Shown: piece after piece, positions 1 to 4,800 of the stretch
Position numbering within the stretch: position 1 is the stretch's first letter
Layout of the letters: the number at the start of each line of letters is the position of its first letter
NCBI GenBank assembly: GCA_016200385.1
Contig: JACQEV010000119.1
Span: 1 to 5,238, forward strand
DNA: 5,238 nucleotides
Direction of reading: 5' to 3'
DNA from: Candidatus Methylomirabilota bacterium
Lineage (GTDB): Bacteria; Methylomirabilota; Methylomirabilia; Methylomirabilales; Methylomirabilaceae
Translations under genes and position numbers: made by a program
Notes under the pieces: model-generated
Database searches by the model: none
Told to the model about the DNA's origin: nothing
Seen by the model: only the letters and a program-made list of their open reading frames with translations

Positions 1-796
1 CCCGCTCCTCGTCGGTCTTCGCGGAGAGGAACCGGAACGCGGCATAGGCGGCGGCGATCGTCCCGCCAAATACGATATTGGCGATGATGCGGTGGACGTT
101 AATCGGCGTCCAGGTGTAGTTGTTGATGGCCTGCCACAGGCTCTTCAGATTTCCAGCCTCATCGACGCCGCGCGGGCTCATCATGAACGTCGCCCAGGAG
201 TTCGCAATGAGCAAGATGGCGGTGCCAACCACGTTCGCAAGGATGCCGAGGGTGAGGTGGATCCATTTGCGGCTCCCGGAGAGCCAGTCCCATCCGTAGT
301 ACCAGAGGTAGACCGAAAACGTCTCCAGGAAGAACAGGACCGCGTAGACCCACATGGTCTGGTAGAAGATCCCCGTCATGTAGCCCCAGAACCTGGGGTA
401 GTACCCGAGGAAGAGGAAGAGGAGGAGCGCCCCCAGCAGGGCGGTGGTGGAGAAGGCGGCGAAGACGAGCTTGACGAACTCGTGAGCGAGCCAATCATAG
501 CGGAGGTCTTTGGTCCGCATCCCTACGGCCTCCACGATGACCGCGAAGATGGGAACCCCGAGGATAAAGGCAGCGAAGTTCAAATGGATCTGGGCGATGG
601 CCCAGACGGCAAGCCTGCTACCGATCAGAGGGAAGGCACGGTAAGCCGGGGCGTCCTTCGCGGCTTCCTGCGCCAGGGCGGGTACCGCGTGCAGGAGGAG
701 AAGGAGGCCGACGCATGCCCAGATCGCTGCAGCGAGCTGTCGAGCGGCAGCGCCCGATCGCCAGGGTTCGTTTCGCCTCTCCGACAACGAAGACAT
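1..796 (-). CDS. Cytochrome bd-type quinol oxidase subunit I (CydA-like), C-terminus beyond left edge
   Basis: Integral membrane subunit expected to oxidise quinol and carry the b- and d-type hemes that reduce oxygen. The visible 265 residues align by eye with E. coli CydA: SRL followed by an IHLNFAAFILGVP helix (His71, matching heme ligand His19), FFLETFSVYLWYYGWD (about 155-170, matching the FFLEST..FFFGWD helix with its conserved Glu), IANSW (197-201, matching VANGW) and NVHRIIAN (233-240; His235 matches His186). The His71-His235 distance (164) is close to the E. coli distance (167). Five hydrophobic helices follow an N-terminal hydrophobic stretch (about 22-42) ending ALAQEA, which looks like a cleavable signal or an extra helix absent from E. 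coli CydA. The quinol loop and the Met ligand lie outside the window. The ATG at 796 is chosen because AGGAG sits just upstream, although only 2 bases away. A divergent bd-like oxidase subgroup is likely rather than canonical CydA; family assignment is firm, substrate is inferred. Confidence -1.
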   Translation of the reverse strand, partial: MSSLSERRNEPWRSGAAARQLAAAIWACVGLLLLLHAVPALAQEAAKDAPAYRAFPLIGSRLAVWAIAQIHLNFAAFILGVPIFAVIVEAVGMRTKDLRYDWLAHEFVKLVFAAFSTTALLGALLLFLFLGYYPRFWGYMTGIFYQTMWVYAVLFFLETFSVYLWYYGWDWLSGSRKWIHLTLGILANVVGTAILLIANSWATFMMSPRGVDEAGNLKSLWQAINNYTWTPINVHRIIANIVFGGTIAAAYAAFRFLSAKTDEER

Positions 797-798
797 AG

Positions 799-803
799 CT
801 CCT
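799..803 (-). promoter_or_regulatory. Ribosome binding site of the bd-type oxidase gene, unusually close to the ATG
   Basis: AGGAG on the minus strand is followed by only two bases (CT) before the ATG at 796. A spacing of 5-9 is usual, so initiation may be weak, or may use the adjacent upstream GGA (805-807) as a poorer pairing site. An in-frame TTG at 817 is the only nearby alternative start and has no Shine-Dalgarno sequence, so the ATG is kept. Confidence -1.
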
Positions 804-859
804 GTCCTGTCACGCAAGGGATCGACACACAGGCAAACTGTCCTCAGTCACGGCCACTC

Positions 860-887
860 ATCATATAGAAAACATCTCCTGAGTCAA
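860..887 (-). promoter_or_regulatory. Predicted sigma70-type promoter for the bd-type oxidase gene
   Basis: On the minus strand TTGACT (882-887, five of six matches to TTGACA) is followed after 16 bases by TATGAT (860-865, five of six matches to TATAAT). Transcription would start near 853, giving a leader of about 57 bases before the ATG at 796. It lies in the 132-bp gap after the LLM oxidoreductase gene, so the oxidase can be transcribed independently of it. The call rests on the sequence match only. Confidence -1.
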
Positions 888-912
888 CCGAAAAAACCGA
901 CCCAAGAACAGG

Positions 913-931
913 GATGGCGATTATCATTTTA
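913..931 (-). promoter_or_regulatory. Possible Fur-box-like operator
   Basis: On the minus strand the 19-mer beginning at the LLM stop codon (TAAAATGATAATCGCCATC) matches the classical Fur consensus 19-mer at 14 positions by my count, including ten consecutive ones (AATGATAATC reading from base 4). It lies 25 bases upstream of the predicted -35 element of the oxidase promoter. Iron-linked control of a heme enzyme would make sense, but the upstream position is not the usual repressor position, and AT-rich matches arise by chance. Confidence -1.
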
Positions 932-1837
932 CAATCTGGGCTGGACTTTTTGGGCAAAGGCCTCAAGGGTGGCCAGCACTCCCGGAAGATCCTGGTTGTT
1001 GACGGCCGGGTTGCCGTAGAAGGTATCGAACATAAAGCCGGTGACGCCCGCTTCTTTGTACTTTGCGATACCCTCCACGATCTGTTCCGGCGTCCCGACC
1101 AGGAGCGGGCGCGGCTCCGGCGCATCGCCGTTCGCAACAACCCGTAACGGAGCCCTGACGATCACCTGAAGGGTGTTGGGATCGCGGCCCTGCGCCTTCG
1201 CCAACGCTTTGAACTGCATCGCGCCAGCGGCAATTTCCTCGATCGGTCGGTGGGTTGGGTGCCAGGCTTCGGCGAACTCGGCCGCTCGCTTCAGCGCAGC
1301 CGTGCTGCTCCCGCCGATCCAGATCGGGGGATGTGGCTTCTGGAGCGGCTTCGGCTCGGCCTTGATGCCCGCAAACTTGAAGAATCTCCCCTCGAACCTC
1401 GGTTCCGCCTCTGTCCAAAGAAGCTTCATTATCTTCAGAGCCTCGTTACTCCTAGCCCCCCGCTCTTTGAAAGGGATGCCCAGAGCCTCAAACTCCTCCG
1501 CGAGCCAGCCGACCGCGGCCCCGACGATGAGGCGGCCGCCCGAGAGGACATCGATCGTAGCCAGTGCCTTGGCCATGAAGAGGGGATTGCGATACGGCAG
1601 AATGATCACACTTGTTCCCAACCGGATCCGCCGGGTCTTTCCAGCCACATAGGCCAGGGTTGCAAACAGTTCGAAAAACGTCTCGCCGAAACGCGGGATC
1701 GCGCTGTGAGGGATGACGATGTGATCAGTTACCCACACGGAATCGAATCCCAGCGCCTCGGCCCGCTGGGCGACCGTCACGATCGCCTCCGCTGATGCCG
1801 CCTGCCGGAAATGGGGAAGCCCGACCCCGAAGTGCAT
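929..1837 (-). CDS. LLM-class flavin/F420-dependent oxidoreductase (Rv2161c-like)
   Basis: A 302-residue cytosolic TIM-barrel enzyme of the luciferase-like monooxygenase superfamily, expected to use FMN or coenzyme F420; substrate unknown. Recognisable features in order: MHFGVGLPHF first strand (1-10), SVWVTDHIVIP (33-43), LGTSVIILPYRNP (73-85), LSGGRLIVGAAVGW (98-111), EFEALGIPFKERG (115-127), PPIWIGGSS phosphate-binding-type segment (170-178), AAEFAEAWHP (185-194) and GTPEQIVEGIAKYKEAGV (248-265). The pattern and length fit the TIGR03619-type 'probable F420-dependent oxidoreductase' group. The start at 1837 is preferred over an upstream in-frame start at 1894 because GGAGGAG lies six bases ahead and the protein then begins exactly at the first barrel strand. 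The downstream neighbour on the same strand is the bd-type oxidase, 132 bp away with its own promoter, so a shared function is not implied. Family confidence is high; cofactor choice cannot be read from the sequence. Confidence -1.
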   Translation of the reverse strand: MHFGVGLPHFRQAASAEAIVTVAQRAEALGFDSVWVTDHIVIPHSAIPRFGETFFELFATLAYVAGKTRRIRLGTSVIILPYRNPLFMAKALATIDVLSGGRLIVGAAVGWLAEEFEALGIPFKERGARSNEALKIMKLLWTEAEPRFEGRFFKFAGIKAEPKPLQKPHPPIWIGGSSTAALKRAAEFAEAWHPTHRPIEEIAAGAMQFKALAKAQGRDPNTLQVIVRAPLRVVANGDAPEPRPLLVGTPEQIVEGIAKYKEAGVTGFMFDTFYGNPAVNNQDLPGVLATLEAFAQKVQPRL

Positions 1838-1843
1838 CGCCTT

Positions 1844-1850
1844 CTCCTCC
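1844..1850 (-). promoter_or_regulatory. Strong ribosome binding site fixing the LLM oxidoreductase start
   Basis: GGAGGAG on the minus strand lies six bases before the ATG at 1837. This ideal placement decides between that ATG and the longer in-frame option at 1894. Confidence -1.
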
Positions 1851-2024
1851 CATACGATTCGTGTCAGTTGTGTCGCGCCACCGCCCGGGCTCAAAGCGAA
1901 TCAGACTCGGGGGATGTGGCCGCTATCCTATCACACGACTTACCTCAACGGAATGGGCCACAAATCGCGCTCGTGTCTGTGATGTAGCATGGTTCCCGGA
2001 AGGCCCAACATTCGACGAGGATGT

Positions 2025-2046
2025 AAGACACCGACGGCGGTGTTTT
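2025..2046 (+). repeat. Stem-loop with 9-bp stem and 4-base loop
   Basis: AAGACACCG (2025-2033), loop ACGG (2034-2037), CGGTGTTTT (2038-2046). Eight Watson-Crick pairs and one G-T pair form a compact hairpin whose 3' arm ends in four T. It resembles an intrinsic terminator, but no gene ends just upstream on the plus strand, and the T run is short and largely part of the stem. It could end a short unannotated transcript or simply be a protein-binding dyad. Confidence -1.
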
Positions 2047-2058
2047 CAGATAACTGGG

Positions 2059-2072
2059 CTGACTTCAGTCAG
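2059..2072. promoter_or_regulatory. Perfect 6-bp inverted repeat, candidate operator
   Basis: CTGACT-TC-AGTCAG is a perfect 6+6 inverted repeat around a 2-base centre. Its centre is about 91 bases upstream of the predicted transcription start of the small exported protein gene, a position compatible with an upstream activator site. A site this short can occur by chance. Confidence -1.
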
Positions 2073-2121
2073 GACAGTGCGACGCGATCAATTCAATGGT
2101 AGTAGCGGACTGCTCCCTCCA

Positions 2122-2150
2122 TAGACAATCCGTTTATGCCCTGCTATAAT
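2122..2150 (+). promoter_or_regulatory. Predicted sigma70-type promoter for the small exported protein gene
   Basis: TAGACA (2122-2127, five of six to consensus), a 17-base spacer, and a perfect TATAAT (2145-2150). This is the best promoter match in the window. Transcription would start near 2157, giving a leader of about 80 bases before the ATG at 2237. Confidence -1.
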
Positions 2151-2224
2151 ATGCGTGTTATCGAATACATGAGTGCATTATCCGGCCTCTGCAGGAAGTC
2201 TCATGACACTTGCCAGACACAAGC

Positions 2225-2230
2225 AGGAGG
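2225..2230 (+). promoter_or_regulatory. Ribosome binding site of the small exported protein gene
   Basis: AGGAGG, a full Shine-Dalgarno match, lies six bases before the ATG at 2237. It excludes the in-frame TTG at 2210 as the start. Confidence -1.
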
Positions 2231-2236
2231 GGAAGT

Positions 2237-2554
2237 ATGCGAGACATTAGGGTGCTGATCACCGCACTCGCGGCCACAGCCATCCTGACGACAGGTCTGC
2301 TCCTGACTGCCCCCAGTGCAACGGCCGGGAGCTTCGGAGCCGGGCCTGCGACAGATCAGGTTATCCGCGAAGGGCAGGTCGTCGAGATCGGCGATACGAC
2401 GATCACCATCCGCGAGTGGGCGGGCAAATACACCTACCGCCTGAGCCCGACAGGGCGGCAAAGCTTGGAGTACAACCACATCCAGCCGGGCGACAAGGTC
2501 CGCTTCAATGCGTGGGCCGTCTGGGAGATCGCCTATTACTTCAGAAAGATGTGA
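2237..2554 (+). CDS. Small exported protein of unknown function
   Basis: A 105-residue protein I cannot assign to a named family. Residues 1-30 look like a Sec signal peptide: a charged start (MRDIR), a hydrophobic core (about 6-25), then PSATA with cleavage likely after Ala30. The mature part is about 75 residues with no cysteine and reads as alternating beta strands: GQVVEIGDTTITI (46-58), KYTYRLSP (63-70), then HIQPGDKVRFNAW (80-92) and a short aromatic tail (WEIAYYFRKM). The 'G-x-V-V-x-I ... T-I-T-I ... I-x-P-G-D-K-V-R-F' pattern recalls small OB-like or beta-barrel periplasmic proteins such as CusF-type domains, but the metal-binding His/Met/Trp set of CusF is not evident, so this is only a fold guess. 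It is a single gene with its own strong promoter and ribosome binding site, and converges on the methyltransferase with 28 bp between stop codons. The gene itself is near certain; its role is unknown. Confidence -1.
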   Translation: MRDIRVLITALAATAILTTGLLLTAPSATAGSFGAGPATDQVIREGQVVEIGDTTITIREWAGKYTYRLSPTGRQSLEYNHIQPGDKVRFNAWAVWEIAYYFRKM

Positions 2555-2582
2555 GCAAGACGAGTCCCTTCCCCCCGTTCCC

Positions 2583-3266
2583 CTAGTCCCCTGCCGTTTT
2601 TGCCTTCCGCGCCCAGACCGCAAAGAGGGGGTCGCCGCTTCCCGCATGCGGCGAGCGATCCTCGGCCGCGAGGTCGGTCCAGCCGCCGGAAAGCCTGAAG
2701 TATGTCGTCACCAGGTCCAGATGCTGCCGATCGTCGGCCGCAAGCCAGAGCGCGATCGCTTTCGGTGGAAAGCACCTGTTTGAGAAGGTCACGATGAACG
2801 GCGCCCTGGGGCTGAGGACCCGGTGGACCTCACGAAAGACACAGATCGGGTGGGTGAGATACTGGATCGAGACCGCGCACATGGCGCCGTCGAAGTCGGG
2901 GTTCTTGCCGAACGGAAAGCGCCGTTTGCGGTTGAGATCCTGGACCTGAAACCGGTAGAGCTGGGGGTTGTCCGCCATCTCCTCGGTGTTCATGCCGAGT
3001 CCGATCACTCGGCCAGGATTGAATCCATCAGGAAGGTGAGTGCGCCAGCTACTCATCAGGTCGAGCAGGAGCCTGCCTTGCGGCAGCAGCTCGACGTAGA
3101 GACGACCGAGAGCCGCGAGGGCCGCGTCGTCGAGGTGCACGACCTTCCGTGGGGTGTCGTAGAAGATGACATCGTCACTCTCATCCGCCCGCCTGAAGCA
3201 CTCCGGCGGGAACGACCGCTCGTCGTCGCAGCCCCTGAGGCGCTTCGCCTCCTCTCTCGGTTCCAT
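2583..3266 (-). CDS. Class I SAM-dependent methyltransferase, Methyltransf_11-like, atypical motif I
   Basis: A 227-residue cytosolic protein with the order of a Rossmann-fold methyltransferase. A conserved N-terminal segment FRRADESDDVIFYDTPRKVV (24-43) precedes motif I, here LLLDLMSSW (67-75) in place of the usual D-x-G-x-G-x-G. Then come GRVIGLGMNTEEM (85-97, second strand and acidic loop), QVQDLN (107-112), DFDGAMCAVSIQYL (124-137, motif IV region), HRVLSPRAPFIVTFSNRCFP (148-167) and a C-terminal GDPLFAVWARK strand (211-221). The 'LDLMSSW..HLP' signature with 'SNRCFP' marks a recurring bacterial/plant group annotated only as methyltransferase; the substrate is unknown. The only ATG is at 3266 and it has no visible Shine-Dalgarno, so the true start is less certain than the frame. 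It is divergent from the radical SAM gene (143 bp) and convergent with the small exported protein gene. Confidence -1.
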   Translation of the reverse strand: MEPREEAKRLRGCDDERSFPPECFRRADESDDVIFYDTPRKVVHLDDAALAALGRLYVELLPQGRLLLDLMSSWRTHLPDGFNPGRVIGLGMNTEEMADNPQLYRFQVQDLNRKRRFPFGKNPDFDGAMCAVSIQYLTHPICVFREVHRVLSPRAPFIVTFSNRCFPPKAIALWLAADDRQHLDLVTTYFRLSGGWTDLAAEDRSPHAGSGDPLFAVWARKAKTAGD

Positions 3267-3368
3267 GAGGGCGATTTTAGGGCAGGCCGAGGCGGAGTGG
3301 AAGCGGATTCTCCTTGAGTTCCCTCTTTTGTTAGCGCTCCGGCCCGTCTAGCATCCTCGCGCTCCTCG

Positions 3369-3377
3369 TGCTATACT
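3369..3377 (+). promoter_or_regulatory. Possible extended -10 promoter for the radical SAM gene
   Basis: TGCTATACT carries TATACT (3372-3377, five of six to TATAAT) with the TG of an extended -10 element. No good -35 is seen at the right distance, which extended -10 promoters tolerate. The start would be near 3384, giving a leader of about 26 bases that includes the ribosome binding site at 3398-3403. Confidence -1.
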
Positions 3378-3397
3378 CCACCACCTCACCGAACCCT

Positions 3398-3403
3398 AGA
3401 GGA
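3398..3403 (+). promoter_or_regulatory. Ribosome binding site of the radical SAM gene
   Basis: AGAGGA lies six bases before the ATG at 3410. It supports that ATG over an in-frame non-ATG start at 3368, which has no such site and would overlap the predicted -10 element. Confidence -1.
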
Positions 3404-3409
3404 CCCCGG

Positions 3410-4774
3410 ATGCGCTATCAAGCCTATTCGATCTCCTGGAATCTGACCCAGCGGTGCAACCTCCACTGTGCCCACTGCTATATGAGCGCTTTCTCTGGCG
3501 CCGACCCGTCGCAAGAGCTGACGACCGAGGAGTGCCGGCGGGTCATCGATGAGATCGCCCAAGTCAACCCCAACGTCTTCTTGATCCTCACCGGCGGCGA
3601 GCCACTTCTCAGGAAAGACCTCTTCGACATCGCCGCCTGCGCCTCGGAAAAAGGGTTCACGGTCGTCCTTGGGACGAATGGCGTCCTCCTGCGGGACAGG
3701 CAGGCCCGCCTGATGCGGCAGCATGGCATTCAAGGAGCCAGCATCAGCCTCGACTCCACCGACCCGGTAAAGCACGACACCTTCCGCCACCTGCCCGGCG
3801 CCTATCAGGGGGCTATCCGCGGGATAGAGGCGTTACGGACCGAAGGGCTGGATTTCTCTATCCACACCAGCGTGACCTCCTGGAACGTGTCAGAGATTCC
3901 CGCAATGATCGATCTGGCCAGGTCGCTTGGCGCCCGCGTTCTCAACCTGTTCTTCCTGGTGCGGACCGGGCGAGGTCGAGACTTGACCGACATCAGGCCA
4001 GATCAGTACGAACATCTCCTTACCTACTTGGCCCGCGTTCAGGGGGTCGGCAACGGCGATGGGGACGCGACCGCTCAAGTCTCTTCGATCTTCGATCGGC
4101 GGGAAGATCCCTGGTCTGTCCCGGCGGGCCGATCGGGCGACCTCATCATCCGCGCCAAGTGCGCCCCGCACTTCCGCCGGATCATCTACACCCTCGACCC
4201 GACTTCGCCGCTGCTGATGAACTATGCCCACGGAAGCTGTCCAGCCGGGAAGCAATACTGTCGGATCATGCCGGAAGGCGACATCACGCCCTGCCCCTAT
4301 CTGCCGGTTTCAGCCGGGAACCTTCGCCGCCAGTCTTTCTCAGCCATCTGGGAAGATGGGCCGATCCTCAAAGACCTCCGCGACCCACACCTCGGAGGGC
4401 GGTGTGGGGCATGCGAGTTCTCCAAGATCTGCGGGGGCTGCCGCTGCCGCGCCTATGCCACCTACGGTGACTACCTGGCGGAAGACCCCGGGTGCAGCTA
4501 TCAACCGGGACTGTTCGGTGGGCAGGTCATCACGCTCCCAGAAGAGCAGACCTTCGGACTTGAGGCGCGCTTGACACTCCAGTGGAGCGAGGCGGCCAAA
4601 GACCGGTTAAGCCGACTCCCTTCCTTTGCCCGCGGCATGGTGATCAAGGGGGTGGAGCAGTACGCGGCTGAGCATGGGATCGCCGTGATCACCCCAGAAG
4701 TGTTGCGGGCGGTTCGGGAGCGAGCTGAGGCGCGCTTCGGCCGCGTCTTCAGGTTCACTGAGTTTAGCCGATAA
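3410..4774 (+). CDS. Radical SAM/SPASM-type protein, NirJ/AhbC/AhbD-like, with C-terminal PCP_red-like domain
   Basis: A 454-residue cytosolic iron-sulfur enzyme. The radical SAM core begins with SWNLTQRCNLHCAHCY (Cys16, Cys20, Cys23; C-x3-C-x2-C binding the SAM-cleaving 4Fe-4S cluster), then LTGGEPLL (60-67), GTNGVLL (88-94) and SISLDS (111-116). A SPASM-like region follows with CAPHFRRI (251-258), CPAGKQYCRIMPEGDITPCP (277-296), then Cys332, 335, 341, 344, 346 and 362, enough to hold one or two auxiliary clusters. The SWNLT..CNL.CAHCY, CAPHF and PEGDITPCPYLP pattern is that of the heme-modifying branch: NirJ (heme d1), AhbC and AhbD (alternative heme pathway). Residues about 385-446 (LTLQWSEAAKDRL..LPSFARGMVIKGVEQYA..GI.VITPEVL) resemble the PCP_red domain (PF08369) found at the end of the BchB/ChlB protochlorophyllide reductase subunit. 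The start at 3410 is set by AGAGGA six bases upstream. Role in heme/tetrapyrrole modification is inferred; the exact reaction is open, and a peptide-modifying SPASM role cannot be excluded. Confidence -1.
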   Translation: MRYQAYSISWNLTQRCNLHCAHCYMSAFSGADPSQELTTEECRRVIDEIAQVNPNVFLILTGGEPLLRKDLFDIAACASEKGFTVVLGTNGVLLRDRQARLMRQHGIQGASISLDSTDPVKHDTFRHLPGAYQGAIRGIEALRTEGLDFSIHTSVTSWNVSEIPAMIDLARSLGARVLNLFFLVRTGRGRDLTDIRPDQYEHLLTYLARVQGVGNGDGDATAQVSSIFDRREDPWSVPAGRSGDLIIRAKCAPHFRRIIYTLDPTSPLLMNYAHGSCPAGKQYCRIMPEGDITPCPYLPVSAGNLRRQSFSAIWEDGPILKDLRDPHLGGRCGACEFSKICGGCRCRAYATYGDYLAEDPGCSYQPGLFGGQVITLPEEQTFGLEARLTLQWSEAAKDRLSRLPSFARGMVIKGVEQYAAEHGIAVITPEVLRAVRERAEARFGRVFRFTEFSR

Positions 4775-4782
4775 GTAATCCC

Positions 4783-4800
4783 CCTGGCGCTCAGCGCAGG
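4783..4800. terminator. Weak hairpin in the convergent gap, possible shared terminator
   Basis: CCTGGCGC-TCA-GCGCAGG can fold with a GCGC/GCGC stem, a bulged G and a CCT/AGG base around a 3-base loop. It spans the 16-bp gap between the radical SAM stop codon and the lhgO stop codon and runs into lhgO's end. There is no T run on either side, so it is at best a poor intrinsic terminator. Confidence -1.

Larger units (their letters stand above)
1838..2236. other. 399-bp intergenic region between divergent genes
   Basis: This stretch separates the start of the LLM oxidoreductase gene (minus) from the start of the small exported protein gene (plus). I found no convincing gene in it: the open frames across it have no recognisable motif and no proper ribosome binding site. 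It holds, from left to right, the LLM gene's ribosome binding site, a stem-loop (2025-2046), a short dyad (2059-2072), and a good promoter (2122-2150) with an 80-base leader for the plus-strand gene. A promoter for the LLM gene must lie in its left part, but I see only weak candidates, such as TAGGAT near 1925-1930 on the minus strand without a good -35. Confidence -1.

Noticed and set aside
801..833. Possible leader hairpin hiding the oxidase ribosome binding site (CCTGT pairing with either of two ACAGG copies)
   Set aside because: The stems are only five base pairs with loops of about 18-23 bases, too weak to propose a switch from sequence alone.
92..868. Long plus-strand open frame opposite the oxidase gene
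   Set aside because: Its product is charged, low-complexity and motif-free, while the opposite strand encodes an unmistakable CydA-like membrane protein. It is an antisense artefact of high GC content.
884..899. Direct repeat AACCGA-AAA-AACCGA near the oxidase promoter
   Set aside because: The repeat unit is six bases and partly an A run overlapping the -35 region; there is nothing to separate it from chance.
1795..2124. Plus-strand open frame running into the intergenic region, with a stretch around AWFPEGPTFDEDV
   Set aside because: It overlaps the LLM gene's start on the other strand, has no ribosome binding site and shows no family I recognise. I considered a decayed transposase remnant but found no motif or terminal inverted repeats to support it.
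2168..2205. CATGAG ... CTCATG inverted repeat in the leader of the small exported protein gene
   Set aside because: The six-base arms are 26 bases apart and do not extend, so a stable structure or riboswitch is not supported.
2823..3317. Plus-strand open frame opposite the methyltransferase
   Set aside because: The minus-strand frame contains the ordered methyltransferase motifs; this frame is its shadow and has no ribosome binding site or recognisable domain.
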